This document shows, piece by piece, positions 53,744 to 63,070 of a stretch of 64,000 nt of DNA; the first letter of the stretch is position 1, and each line of letters begins with the position of its first letter. The position numbers and the translations under genes are program-made. The notes under the pieces were generated by a model that worked only from the letters and a program-made list of their open reading frames with translations, searched no databases and had not been told where the DNA came from. This DNA comes from Alphaproteobacteria bacterium (GTDB lineage Bacteria > Myxococcota_A > UBA796 > GCA-2862545). Where the stretch lies: assembly GCA_020632875.1 (NCBI GenBank), contig JACKET010000019.1:1-64000 (forward strand), read 5' to 3'.

Positions 53744-56700
53744 CCGTGCGCGTCATCCGGGCCGCCGCGGGCTGCGGGAAGACCACCGCGCTGGCCCGTG
53801 CCTACCTGCAGCTCGTCGCGGACGACATCCCCGTCGAGCGCATCGTCGCCATCACCTTCACCCGACGCGCCGCCGCCGAGCTGGTGGAGCGCGTGGGCCT
53901 CGCCCTGCGCGCGGCCGCCGGCGACGACGAAGCGCTCGCGATGCTCGGACAGGCCGGCCCCGTGTACCTCGAGGCCGCTCCGAAGGACCCGGCCGTCGCG
54001 CGCGCCGCGCTGGCCGACCTCGGCAGCGCGCCCATCGGCACCACCGACCACTTCGTGCACCGCCTGCTGTCGGAGTTCGCGCTCGACGCGGCCCTCCCGC
54101 TCCCCGACAAGGGCTCGATCGCCCTCGACATCGGGCTCGTCGCGGTCCCCGAGCTCACCGCCCACCTCGACGCCGCCGCGCGCCGCCTGCTCGACCCTCC
54201 CGAGGCCGACCCTCCAGACGAGGTGAAGACCCTCACGCGATACTTCACCCTCGGCGAGATCCTCGAGATGACCACGCGTTCCGCCGAGATCGACGGGCTC
54301 GACGCGGCCCGCGGCTCCGACGTGCTCCACTGGATGTCGACGCGCATCGCCGAGGCCCTCGAAGGGCTCGACCTCGAAGACGCCTTCAAGATCCGCGGGC
54401 TCGACCGGGACGCCACGAGGGCGCGGCTCGCCGACATCACGAACAAGGGCGCCGAGTGGGCCATCCCCGCGGTCGAGGCCTGGCTGCACGACGGTGCGCC
54501 GCCCGCCTCGGCGCCCATCGAGCTCGTGTCGTGGATCCGGAAGGTCCACCGCGGGCGGGCGCGCGACGTGTGGAACGCGCTCGAAGCCACGGCGTTCGAC
54601 TTCGGCATCACCACGGTCCGCATGGACGACGCGCTGAAGACCCTCCGCCATCCCTACGAGGACCCCGCGCACCTGGCCCTGGCCGACACCCTCCGCGACG
54701 CCGTCGAGAGCCTGCGCATCCGCGTGGCGTCCGACGCGCTCGAGTCCGCCGCCCTGCAGGGCGAGCTGTCGCACGCCGAGCTCACGCGCGCCGCGGCCAA
54801 GCTCTGCGAGAGCCCCCTGCTCGTCGGGCGTTTCGCGGCCCTGCTCGTCGACGAGATCCAGGATGCCAGCCCCGATCAGCTGGAGCTGTACGAAGCCCTC
54901 GGCCGGATCGCGGGCATGCGGTCCGTGTTCGTGGGCGACGGCCGGCAGAGCATCTACCTGTTCCGCGGCGGCGAGCCGGAGGGCCTGGAGCGGCTCACGA
55001 AGCGCACCGAGGACGTGGTGCCGCTGCTCACGAACCACCGCAGCACGCCGCCCCTCGTCGACGCCCACCGCGCGCTCTTCGAAGCCCTCGAAGCCCCGAT
55101 GAAGCGGCGCTATTGGACGCCCCTCGAATCCCTCGAGGGTCTCGCGGCCGACCCCGAGCGCGCCGACAACACCCTCGACGGAGCCGTACACGGCGACCTC
55201 GCCCCGCCCATCGTGATCGTGAACGACGGCAACCTGACGCCCAACGCCGCCGACGACCACGCGCTGGTGGTGTTCTGGGACCGCGTGCGGCGGGCCTGGA
55301 GCGACGAGGAGGGGCATCGGTCCGACAGTGCGGCCGTGCTGTGTGCGAGCTGGCGCGCGGCACGCCGGGCGGCCGACCTGCTCCGCCGACTCGCCGGAGA
55401 CGAGACCATCGCGTGGGTCGACGGCGGCGACGGCTGGCTCGGCGAGGGCGTCGCGCGCGACCTCGGGATGTGGCTGCGCGCCCTGCTCGACCGGGCCGAC
55501 GACGTCGCGTGGCTCGCCGTCTGGAAGCACCCGAGCATCGGCCTGACCGACGGCGCCCTGGCGCGGATCCGCAAGGGCATCGGCGTCGGCGACCGCGGCT
55601 GGGCGACCGATCTCGGCGCCGTGGCGCGCATCCCGCGGCTCGAACGACCCCACCGCGACGACGACATCGCGGCCTTCGCACAGGCGCGGGAACCCCTGCT
55701 CGCCGCGCTCGCCGACATCGGCCGCGACGACACGTCCCTCGTGCTCGACCGCCTGGTCACCGCGATGGGCTGGCGCACGCTGCTGGCCGCCAGCCCCGGC
55801 GGGCTCGACGAGGTCGCGCGCCTCGAGGTGCTGCTCGACTGGATCGGCGAGCTCGACGCCCAGGGCGCGAGCGTCGACGCCATCGCGAGCATGCTGTCGG
55901 CCGACTCGCGCTCCGACGTGCCCCGGGTGCGGCTGGAGCGGCCCGAGCGCACGATCACCTGCACGACGGTCTTCCAGGCGAAGGGCCTCGCGTGGGACCA
56001 CGTGTGCGTGTTCTCGCCGGGCCGCGGCGGGCGGATCGACATCGACCCCGACGAGGACGCCTGGATGCAGCTCGGCGGGAAGCGCGTGCGCCTCCTCGGG
56101 TTGCGGTTCGACCCGGAGGGCGGGCTCGTCCCGTACCACGACCCGCTGAAGCGGCTCGGGATCGCGATCCGCGAGACCCGCTACGCGGAGGAGGGCGCCC
56201 GGCTGGCCTATGTCGCCGTCACCCGCGCGCGGCGGTCCGTCACGATGGGGCTGCCCAAGAAGGGCCGGATGAGCCGGGTGCAGCAGCTCGTCGCCGAGAC
56301 GTGGGCGAAGGTCCGGCACCCCGCCATCCTCCACGTCGCACCGCCCGGACTCCCCGAGACGGAGCGACTCCACCGGTACGAGGTCGTGGCGACGGGGGTC
56401 CCGCCGTTCGAGCTCCCCGACCTCGACCCGCCGCTCATCGAGCAGGCCCCGTCCGCAGCGGCAGCGCGGTACTCCCGCGAGCAGCGTCAGAAGCTCGCCG
56501 AGCTCATCCGCTCGAAGGTCACCCTGGGCGGCTTCCAGCGCGGCGGCGGCGACATCCCCCCGCCCGGCGCCGACCACCCGGATCTCAGCCCCGCCGACTG
56601 GGGGACCCTCGCGCACGGGTGGTTCGCCGCATGGCGCTTCGACGGGCCCGCTCCACAGGCGCGCATCGCGGCATGGCTCGGCGAGGAGTGGGGCGCGCCC

Positions 56701-57090
56701 GACCCGGCCATCGCGAGCTGGCTGGCGGCCGTCAGCACCCGTCTCCGCGAGCAGAAGGGGCAGCTCTGGGACATCGTCACCGACCCGTCCTCGAAGCTGT
56801 GGTTCGAGTATCCGCTGGTCGGGCGCGGCGGCGCGGACGACAACCTGCTCCTGTCGGGGCGCATCGATCTTCTCGTGCAGCGGCCGAAGGGCGTCGTCGT
56901 CGTGGACTTCAAGGCCGGCACGAAGTCCCCGCGCGGGCTCGACGACCTGATCGAGGGCGCGTCGCTGCGCACGTACGGGCCCCAGCTCGCGAGCTACGCC
57001 GACGCGCTGGAGCGCATGGGGACGCGCGTGGAGCACCTGGCGCTCTGGTACGTCCGCACGGGCGCCTCCGTGATGTGGCGACCGGGATAA
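53740..57090 (+). CDS. addA: AddA-like UvrD-family helicase-nuclease
   Basis: A 1116-residue partner of AddB. Helicase motifs are in order: Walker A AAAGCGKTT (Lys14), ITFTRRAAAEL, LLVDEIQDASPDQ (370-375), VGDGRQSIYLFRGG, LLTNHRS, FQAKGLAWDHV and LAYVAVTRARR. A C-terminal RecB-type nuclease follows, with VVVVDFKAGT (Asp1056, Lys1058) and YGPQLASYADAL. Both subunits therefore keep a nuclease active site, as in AddAB. GTG is the start, sharing GTGA with the addB stop and following GGAGG. Confidence 0.92.
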   Translation: MTVRVIRAAAGCGKTTALARAYLQLVADDIPVERIVAITFTRRAAAELVERVGLALRAAAGDDEALAMLGQAGPVYLEAAPKDPAVARAALADLGSAPIGTTDHFVHRLLSEFALDAALPLPDKGSIALDIGLVAVPELTAHLDAAARRLLDPPEADPPDEVKTLTRYFTLGEILEMTTRSAEIDGLDAARGSDVLHWMSTRIAEALEGLDLEDAFKIRGLDRDATRARLADITNKGAEWAIPAVEAWLHDGAPPASAPIELVSWIRKVHRGRARDVWNALEATAFDFGITTVRMDDALKTLRHPYEDPAHLALADTLRDAVESLRIRVASDALESAALQGELSHAELTRAAAKLCESPLLVGRFAALLVDEIQDASPDQLELYEALGRIAGMRSVFVGDGRQSIYLFRGGEPEGLERLTKRTEDVVPLLTNHRSTPPLVDAHRALFEALEAPMKRRYWTPLESLEGLAADPERADNTLDGAVHGDLAPPIVIVNDGNLTPNAADDHALVVFWDRVRRAWSDEEGHRSDSAAVLCASWRAARRAADLLRRLAGDETIAWVDGGDGWLGEGVARDLGMWLRALLDRADDVAWLAVWKHPSIGLTDGALARIRKGIGVGDRGWATDLGAVARIPRLERPHRDDDIAAFAQAREPLLAALADIGRDDTSLVLDRLVTAMGWRTLLAASPGGLDEVARLEVLLDWIGELDAQGASVDAIASMLSADSRSDVPRVRLERPERTITCTTVFQAKGLAWDHVCVFSPGRGGRIDIDPDEDAWMQLGGKRVRLLGLRFDPEGGLVPYHDPLKRLGIAIRETRYAEEGARLAYVAVTRARRSVTMGLPKKGRMSRVQQLVAETWAKVRHPAILHVAPPGLPETERLHRYEVVATGVPPFELPDLDPPLIEQAPSAAAARYSREQRQKLAELIRSKVTLGGFQRGGGDIPPPGADHPDLSPADWGTLAHGWFAAWRFDGPAPQARIAAWLGEEWGAPDPAIASWLAAVSTRLREQKGQLWDIVTDPSSKLWFEYPLVGRGGADDNLLLSGRIDLLVQRPKGVVVVDFKAGTKSPRGLDDLIEGASLRTYGPQLASYADALERMGTRVEHLALWYVRTGASVMWRPG

Positions 57091-57100
57091 GACGCCCACC

Positions 57101-58300
57101 ATGCGCATCCTGCACGCCAGCGACTGGCACCTCGGGAAGACCCTCGAGGGGCGGTCGCGCATCCCCGAGCAGGCCGACTACCTCGACGAGGTCGTGCGGC
57201 TCGCGGCCGACGTCGATCTGGTGCTGATCGCGGGCGACGTGTTCGACGTGTACAACCCGCCGATCGACGCGGAGGAGCTGTACTTCGAGACCCTCGCGCG
57301 GCTCGGCGACGGCGGGCGCCGGCCGGTCGTCGTCATCGCGGGGAACCACGACAGCCCCGACCGCATCGCGGCGGCCACGCCCCTCGCCGCCGCGCACGGC
57401 GTGTACATCCTCGGGCGCGTCGGGCAGGCGCCGAAGGCCGGCGGGGGCGTGTCGTACGCGGCTCCCGGTGTGCTCGGCGTCGGCACGCCGTGTGGGCAGG
57501 AGGCCCGGATCGCGGCGCTCCCCTACCCGTCCGAGGCCCGGCTCTCGCTGCTGCTCACCGAGACCGTGCGCGAGCGCTCGCTGCAGCACGCGTACTCCGA
57601 GAAGGTGAAGGCCGTGCTCACCGGGCTCGCCGAGCACTTCGACCCGGGCGCGGTGAACCTGATGACCTCGCACCTCCAGGTGCGCGCGTGCCTCGCGAGC
57701 GAGTCCGAGCGCGCGTTGGTCGGCGGGGCCTACCAGGTCGAGACCGACGTGTTCCCCGCGTCCGCGCAGTACGTGGCGCTCGGCCACCTGCACCGCGCCC
57801 AGGACGTGCCCGGCGCGCCCACCGCCGTGCGGTACTGCGGGGCTCCGCTGGCGTTCCGCTTCTCCGAGGCGGGCGAGGAGCGCACGCACACGCTCGTCGA
57901 GGTCGAGCCCGGCGGGGCCGCCGTGGTCCACCGCATCCCCATCGATGCCGGCCGCCCCCTCGCCGTTTGGCAGGCCGAGAGCTTCCAGGCCGTGCTGGCG
58001 GGCGTCGAAGCGGGCTTGCACGCCGACGCGTTCGTCGATCTCCAGCTCCAGGTCGACCGCGCGCTGACGCACGCCGAGCTCGCGACGCTCCGCAAGCTCC
58101 CGCGCGACTTCGTCCGCATCCGCGCCGTGCTCCCGGAGGCCGCGCTCGGCCCCGTCGACCGGCAGGACCGGCTCGAGCTCGCGCCCGCCGAGCTGTTCAA
58201 GGCCTTCCACCGCGACGCGACCGGCACCGAGCCCGACGACGCGCTGGTCGATCTGTTCGTCCAGCTCGCGTCCGACGTGGTCGCGGAGGCGCGCAGCTGA
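57101..58300 (+). CDS. sbcD: SbcD exonuclease subunit (Mre11-like)
   Basis: The 399-residue nuclease of the SbcCD complex, which opens hairpin and protein-blocked DNA ends. Metallophosphatase motifs are complete: ASDWHLGK, IAGDVFD, AGNHDSPDR, MTSHLQV and ALGHLHRAQ. The C-terminal capping region contains FRFSEAGEER. It starts 10 bp after addA and shares one base of its stop with the sbcC start (TGATG). Confidence 0.95.
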   Translation: MRILHASDWHLGKTLEGRSRIPEQADYLDEVVRLAADVDLVLIAGDVFDVYNPPIDAEELYFETLARLGDGGRRPVVVIAGNHDSPDRIAAATPLAAAHGVYILGRVGQAPKAGGGVSYAAPGVLGVGTPCGQEARIAALPYPSEARLSLLLTETVRERSLQHAYSEKVKAVLTGLAEHFDPGAVNLMTSHLQVRACLASESERALVGGAYQVETDVFPASAQYVALGHLHRAQDVPGAPTAVRYCGAPLAFRFSEAGEERTHTLVEVEPGGAAVVHRIPIDAGRPLAVWQAESFQAVLAGVEAGLHADAFVDLQLQVDRALTHAELATLRKLPRDFVRIRAVLPEAALGPVDRQDRLELAPAELFKAFHRDATGTEPDDALVDLFVQLASDVVAEARS

Positions 58301-61300
58301 TGCAGCCGCTCTCGCTCCACGTCGACGGCCTCCACAGCTTCCGACGCCCCGTCGACATCGATCTCGCGGAGCTCGGCCAGCACGGGCTCTTCGGGATCTT
58401 CGGCCCCATCGGTTCGGGCAAGTCGACCCTCCTCGACGCGATGACCCTCGCGCTCTTCGGCACCGTCGATCGGCTCGTGGGGCGCAGCAAGCGCGGCATC
58501 GTGAACCACCAGGCGAAGCGCTGCGAGGTGCGGTTCCGCTTCCGCGTCGGGGACACCGAGTGGGAGGCGCAGCGCGCGTACCGGGCCGACAGCGAGGGCG
58601 TCGCGCAGCGCATCCACTCGCGCCTGGCCCGCATGAACGGCACGACTCAGGAGGTCGTCGCCGACAAGGAGCGCGAAGTCAACGCGGCCGTCGAGAGCCT
58701 GCTCGGGCTGTCGGCCGAGGACTTCATGCGCGCCGTCGTGCTGCCCCAGGGGCGGTTCATGGAGTTCCTGCACCTGCAGGGCACCGACCGGCGGCGCATG
58801 CTGCAGCGGATCTTCCGGCTGGAGCCCTTCGGAGAGGGCCTGCGCGCGCGGGTGAAGCGCGAGTCGGACGCCGTGGCCGGGCGCCTGCACCACGCGACCG
58901 GCGAGCTCGAAGGGCTCGGAGACGCGGGGTCGAACACCGTCGAGGCCGCGCGATCCGCGGCCGAAGTGGCGCGCGGCGCGGCGATCGAAGCGCGCGCGGC
59001 GTTCGCCGTGGCCGCGGAGGCGGCGGAGGAGGCGCGCAAGTCCGTGCGGCACCACCGGGCGCTGGCGGAGGCGCGGCGTGCGCTCGACACCCACGACGCG
59101 GAGGCCGACCGGTTCCAGGGGCTGCGCGAGAGGATCGCGACGGCGCGGCGTGTGCGGCCCGTCCTCGACGCCCGGATGCGCGAGCAGGCCGCGCGGGGTG
59201 CCGTCGCTGCGGCACGGGCACGGGTCGAGCGCGCACAGGCGTCGATGGACGATGCGAAGTCCCGCAGCAGTCGCGCAGCCGCCGAGCGCGCCGAGGCGGT
59301 CGAGCGCCGCACGTCGCGTTCTCCGGCCCTGCAGCAGCAGCGCGAGGCCCTCGTGCGCGCCGTCCGGCTGCTGGGCGAGCTCGAGGAGGTCGCCAGCCGC
59401 ACGCACAAGCTCGCCCACCGCCGCGGCCAGCTGCGCCGGCGCCAGGAGGACGAGGAGCGCCAGGCCGGCGACGAGGAGCGGAAGCTCGAGAAGATCGTGG
59501 CCCGACGCATCGAGCTGCGGAACGCGTGGTCCGAGACCCAGGTCACCCCCGCGCTTCGCGCCCGCATGCGCACCGCCGAGTCCGCGAAGATCGCGCTCGA
59601 GCAGGCCCGGAAGCGCTCCACGTCGCTCGCCGCCGAGATCGTCGAGCAGACCGAGCGCGCCAGGGAGGCCGCAGAGGCCGTGCGTCGCGCCCAAGCGGCG
59701 GTCGAGGCCGGCGAAGACCGTCTCGACCGGTCCCGGCGCGAGGCCGCCCTCCTCGAAGCCCAGCTCGACGCGCTCGGCGGCGTGTCCCAGGCCGCCGACG
59801 CCGTGCGCCGCCAGGGGCTGCTCGATCGGATGGGGGCCGCAGTCGAGCTGCGTCGCGTGGCACAGGCCGAGCGCGACGCCACGCGCGAGGCCGTGGCGCA
59901 GGCCGAGGCCGACGTCGAGCGTCTGGGGGGCGAGGCCCTCGCTCCGGCCAAGCTGGCAGGGCTGCTGGCTGCATCGCTCGTCGAGGGCGACGCGTGCCTC
60001 GTGTGTGGCTCGACCGACCACCCGAGCCCCGCGAAGCCCACCCGCGAGCACGACCTGCTCGAGATCGTCGCCGCCCGCGCGCGCGCCGCCGCCTCGCTCG
60101 AGGCCCGCCAGGAGGCGCTCGCCGGCGCCGAGCACCGGGCCCGGGTCGCCGCGGAGGGGCTCGACGCGCTGATCGCCGCGATTCCCCCCGTGCTCGGGGT
60201 CTCGGCGGCGGATGCGCTCCTGCTGCTGCTCGAGCGCGAAGAGAAGGCCCGCCGCACCCTGCAGCACGCCATCGCGCGCGCCGAGCGGTCGCGAACAGCC
60301 ATCGCACCGGGCGTGGAGGACGCCCGCTCGCTGCTCGCCACGGCCACCGCGCGCCACGGCGCCATCCTCGACGAGCTCGAGCGCCTGAAGGCCGCGCAGT
60401 CCGAGACGCTGGATGCCGAGGGCCGCGCATGGGGCGAGCTGACCGATTCGCTCGGCGAGCTCACGATGTTCGACCTGCCCCGCGTGGTGGCCGACATCGC
60501 GGACCGCGACCGCCGCCGCCAGGAGCTGGAGCCCCGCATCGACGCCGTCGAAGCCGAGCTGACCGCGGCCCAGAAGGCCTGGGAACAGCGCCGGGACAGC
60601 CTGTCCGGGCGGCGGGCCGAGCTCGAGCGCGTGAAGGCCGAGCACGACGCGGCCGACGCGCGCCGCGAATCCCTGCTCGCCGCCGTGCGCGAGGCCGCAC
60701 CCGAGGGCGACCCCGTGGAGCGGCTGGCGGCGGTCGAGGCCGAGCTCGCGTCCATCGAGCGCGGCGTGACCGAAGCCAGCGCCGGGCTCGACGCCGCGCG
60801 GCTCGTCGCGGGCCAGGCCACCGCGGAGCACGCCGCCGCCGAGCAGGCCGTCCAGTCCGCCACCGCGCACGTCGACGACGCAGCGAGGGCCGCGGCGGCG
60901 GCGCGTGACGCGGCAGGCCTGCCGGAATCCGCCATCGTCCCCGAGGCCGGGCTCCCCGGCGAGGATCTCGACGCGCTCCAGTCCGGGGTCGAGCGCTGGT
61001 TCGAGCGCCGGGCGGCCCTCGCGCACGGCCTGCAGAGCCTCGAGGCCCAGCACGTCGCCGAGGTGTCGGCCGAGCACGCGGAGTCCCTCGAGCAGGAGCT
61101 GGCCCGCGCCGAAGCCCAGCGGCGCGCCGCGGAGGCCGATCTGGTGCGGACCTCCGAGCGCCTCGCCCAGCTCGAGGCCCGCGCGAAGCGCTACGCCGAC
61201 CTCACCCGCGAGCACGCCGACCTCACCGAGCGCCACGAGCGGCTCGGCACGCTGGCGCGGCTCCTGCGGGGCGATCGGTTCGTGGAGTACGTCGCGAACG

Positions 61301-61740
61301 ACTACCTGCACGACCTCGCGGCTTTGGCGACCGACCACCTCGGCCGCCTCACGCGCGGCCGCTACGCCCTCACGCTCGACGACAGCGGGTCCTTCCTGAT
61401 CGCCGACCTCGACGCGGGGGGTGCGGTCCGCCCGGCCTCGTCGCTGTCCGGCGGCGAGACGTTCATCACGTCGCTCGCCCTCGCCCTCGCCCTGTCCACC
61501 CAGGTGCAGCGGCACAACTCCAACCCGCTCGAGTTCTTCTTCCTCGACGAGGGCTTCGGCAGCCTCGACCCCGAGAGCCTCGACCGCGTGATGAGCGCCA
61601 TCGAGTCGCTGTCCGACGGGCGGCGGGTCATCGGCCTCATCAGCCACGTCGGCGCGGTCCGCGAGCGGGTGCCGCGATACCTGTCGCTCTCCTGCCCCCG
61701 CGATGGGAGCGGGACGAAGGTCGATCTCCGGGAGTCCTGA
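58300..61740 (+). CDS. sbcC: SbcC ATPase subunit (Rad50-like)
   Basis: The 1146-residue SMC-like partner of SbcD. Walker A is FGPIGSGKST (about residue 35), the Q-loop is AVVLPQGRFMEFL, and long coiled coils run at about 180-560 and 580-960. The zinc hook is C-x2-C at Cys566 and Cys569 (CLVCGSTDHP). The C-terminal lobe has LSGGETF and Walker B FFFLDEGFGSLD. All expected elements are intact. Its stop shares one base with the next ATG, so the exported protein at 61740 is translated from the same message. Confidence 0.95.
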   Translation: MQPLSLHVDGLHSFRRPVDIDLAELGQHGLFGIFGPIGSGKSTLLDAMTLALFGTVDRLVGRSKRGIVNHQAKRCEVRFRFRVGDTEWEAQRAYRADSEGVAQRIHSRLARMNGTTQEVVADKEREVNAAVESLLGLSAEDFMRAVVLPQGRFMEFLHLQGTDRRRMLQRIFRLEPFGEGLRARVKRESDAVAGRLHHATGELEGLGDAGSNTVEAARSAAEVARGAAIEARAAFAVAAEAAEEARKSVRHHRALAEARRALDTHDAEADRFQGLRERIATARRVRPVLDARMREQAARGAVAAARARVERAQASMDDAKSRSSRAAAERAEAVERRTSRSPALQQQREALVRAVRLLGELEEVASRTHKLAHRRGQLRRRQEDEERQAGDEERKLEKIVARRIELRNAWSETQVTPALRARMRTAESAKIALEQARKRSTSLAAEIVEQTERAREAAEAVRRAQAAVEAGEDRLDRSRREAALLEAQLDALGGVSQAADAVRRQGLLDRMGAAVELRRVAQAERDATREAVAQAEADVERLGGEALAPAKLAGLLAASLVEGDACLVCGSTDHPSPAKPTREHDLLEIVAARARAAASLEARQEALAGAEHRARVAAEGLDALIAAIPPVLGVSAADALLLLLEREEKARRTLQHAIARAERSRTAIAPGVEDARSLLATATARHGAILDELERLKAAQSETLDAEGRAWGELTDSLGELTMFDLPRVVADIADRDRRRQELEPRIDAVEAELTAAQKAWEQRRDSLSGRRAELERVKAEHDAADARRESLLAAVREAAPEGDPVERLAAVEAELASIERGVTEASAGLDAARLVAGQATAEHAAAEQAVQSATAHVDDAARAAAAARDAAGLPESAIVPEAGLPGEDLDALQSGVERWFERRAALAHGLQSLEAQHVAEVSAEHAESLEQELARAEAQRRAAEADLVRTSERLAQLEARAKRYADLTREHADLTERHERLGTLARLLRGDRFVEYVANDYLHDLAALATDHLGRLTRGRYALTLDDSGSFLIADLDAGGAVRPASSLSGGETFITSLALALALSTQVQRHNSNPLEFFFLDEGFGSLDPESLDRVMSAIESLSDGRRVIGLISHVGAVRERVPRYLSLSCPRDGSGTKVDLRES

Positions 61741-62336
61741 TGCTGTTGCTGCTCGCCGCGCTCCTCACGCCCGCCCACGCCGACGACTACGGCACCGGCC
61801 AGGCGCTCGCGCTCACGGGCTTCGGCGTCGGGGTGGCCGGCAACCTGGTCCAGCTCGGCGGGTCCATCGCGTCGATCCCGTACATCGACGCCGAGACCGG
61901 CCAGGTCTCGCCCGAGGGCCTGAAGATCGCGCGTCCATACACCATCGGCGGCGGGCTCGTGAACCGCGGCGGGGCGTCGCTGATGGGCTTCGGCACGCTG
62001 CGGATGCACGCCGCCAACCGCAAGGCGGGCGCCGAGTACACGAAGACCTTCGGCACGCTCGGCCTCGGCTTCGGCCTCGCTTCGCTCGGCGCGTTCGGCG
62101 CCGGCCAGGCGATCTCCGGCACGCCCGACCAGGTCGGCACGAGCCGCGCGCTGACGGGCTCGTTGCTCACCTTGACGTCCGGCGGGCTCGCTGCGGCGTC
62201 CTTCACGATGAGCTTCATCCAGTACGTCGTGAACAACGCGAACAAGCCCGCCAAGCGCCGGAAGATCGAGCCCGCGAAGCTCGAGTGGAACCTGGGGGCG
62301 ACGCGCAACGGTATCGTGCTCGCGGGGCGTTTCTGA
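61740..62336 (+). CDS. Exported Gly-rich membrane-associated protein
   Basis: A 198-residue protein with a signal peptide (LLLLAALLTPAHA). The mature part has three Gly/Ala-rich hydrophobic segments (ALALTGFGVGVAGNLVQLGG and others at about 75-110 and 135-165) and a short basic tail. This is the composition seen in small envelope proteins of unknown role. It is coupled to sbcC by TGATG, an unexpected partner for DNA-repair genes. It ends just before a 7-bp tandem repeat. Confidence 0.75.
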   Translation: MLLLLAALLTPAHADDYGTGQALALTGFGVGVAGNLVQLGGSIASIPYIDAETGQVSPEGLKIARPYTIGGGLVNRGGASLMGFGTLRMHAANRKAGAEYTKTFGTLGLGFGLASLGAFGAGQAISGTPDQVGTSRALTGSLLTLTSGGLAAASFTMSFIQYVVNNANKPAKRRKIEPAKLEWNLGATRNGIVLAGRF

Positions 62337-62340
62337 GGGC

Positions 62341-62368
62341 GTGGACCGTGGACCGTGGACCGTGGACC
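62341..62368 (+). repeat. Four tandem copies of GTGGACC
   Basis: A perfect 7-bp microsatellite-like array that begins 5 bp after the stop codon at 62336. It marks the left edge of the gene-free region 62337-63015, which is otherwise filled by repeats R5 and R6. Confidence 0.95.
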
Positions 62369-62452
62369 GGGGGCCTCGTCCGGAGGGTCGGGCGTCGGCT
62401 GGTCCCCGGGTCTGGCACAGCGAGCCACAGTGATTGGTGTCGGACGGGATCC

Positions 62453-62895
62453 GGCTTCGAGCGTCTCGTGGCATCACGCAGATGACGCAGAAGGACGCAG
62501 ATGACGCAGAAACGAGGGCGTCGCGGGCTCCAGCGTCCTCGTGTCCCCGGGCGCCGTCGAGACCGATTGCGCCGCCAGGGACGGCAAGGACGCCGAGGAC
62601 GCCGAGGTCCAGGCGCAGCGACCCGGCGTAGTGAGGGGACGTCGATGGTCGGTCGCCTGAGAGGGCCTCCCCGCGGATTGGAAACGGGATTCACCAGAGC
62701 AGGCGGTCGTTTTGGGCTGCTCTGGTGAGCCGGGAGTCTCGATGCGGGTCCAGTCCACCTCGACGGTGCGGGGGAGAGCAGGATCGACCCCTGCCAGTCC
62801 ACTTCGTGGGTTCGGGGAGAGAGTGCCGTCCGGCCCGGCCACACCGGCTTTGCGGTTCTGGCGGCTGCAATCAGTCAGTCGTTGCCCTGACTGCC
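62453..62895 (-). repeat. Dispersed intergenic repeat, copy R5
   Basis: The longest and best-preserved copy. It starts GGCTTCGAGCGTCTC, followed by tandem CAGATGACGCAGAAGGACGC units (62479-62514). The hairpin at 62692-62727 has perfect 11-bp arms (CACCAGAGCAG and CTGCTCTGGTG). A CCACTTCG...GGGGAGAG block (62800-62822) and a GCAATCAGTCAG block near 62870 follow. Beyond its left end, CACAGCGAGCCACAG at 62416-62430 resembles the flank of R1. No gene is visible. Confidence 0.85.
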
Positions 62896-62940
62896 ATCGG
62901 CGTCCCCTCAAGGGCCCTGAAGTCACGGGTGGACCTTCTG

Positions 62941-63070
62941 GCGTCCTCGGCGGATTCCCGTCGAAGACGCCCGGGGAAACGAGGACACTCGACCCGAGAT
63001 GGCCTCGTTTCTGCGTCATCTGCGTCCTTCTGCGTCATCTGCGTGAGGCCCTGAGACGCTCGAAGCTCGA
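62941..63070 (+). repeat. Dispersed intergenic repeat, partial copy R6
   Basis: Terminal module only: GGGGAAACGAGGACACTCGA (62973-62992), four tandem TCTGCGTC-type units (63009-63046) and GACGCTCGAAGCTCGA at the end. No hairpin is present. It is inverted relative to R5, so 62453-63070 is bounded by inverted copies of the same 90-bp module. Confidence 0.85.

Noticed and set aside
57730..61647. A minus-strand open frame of about 1300 residues opposite sbcD and sbcC
   Set aside because: No motif and biased composition. sbcC on the plus strand has all its motifs.
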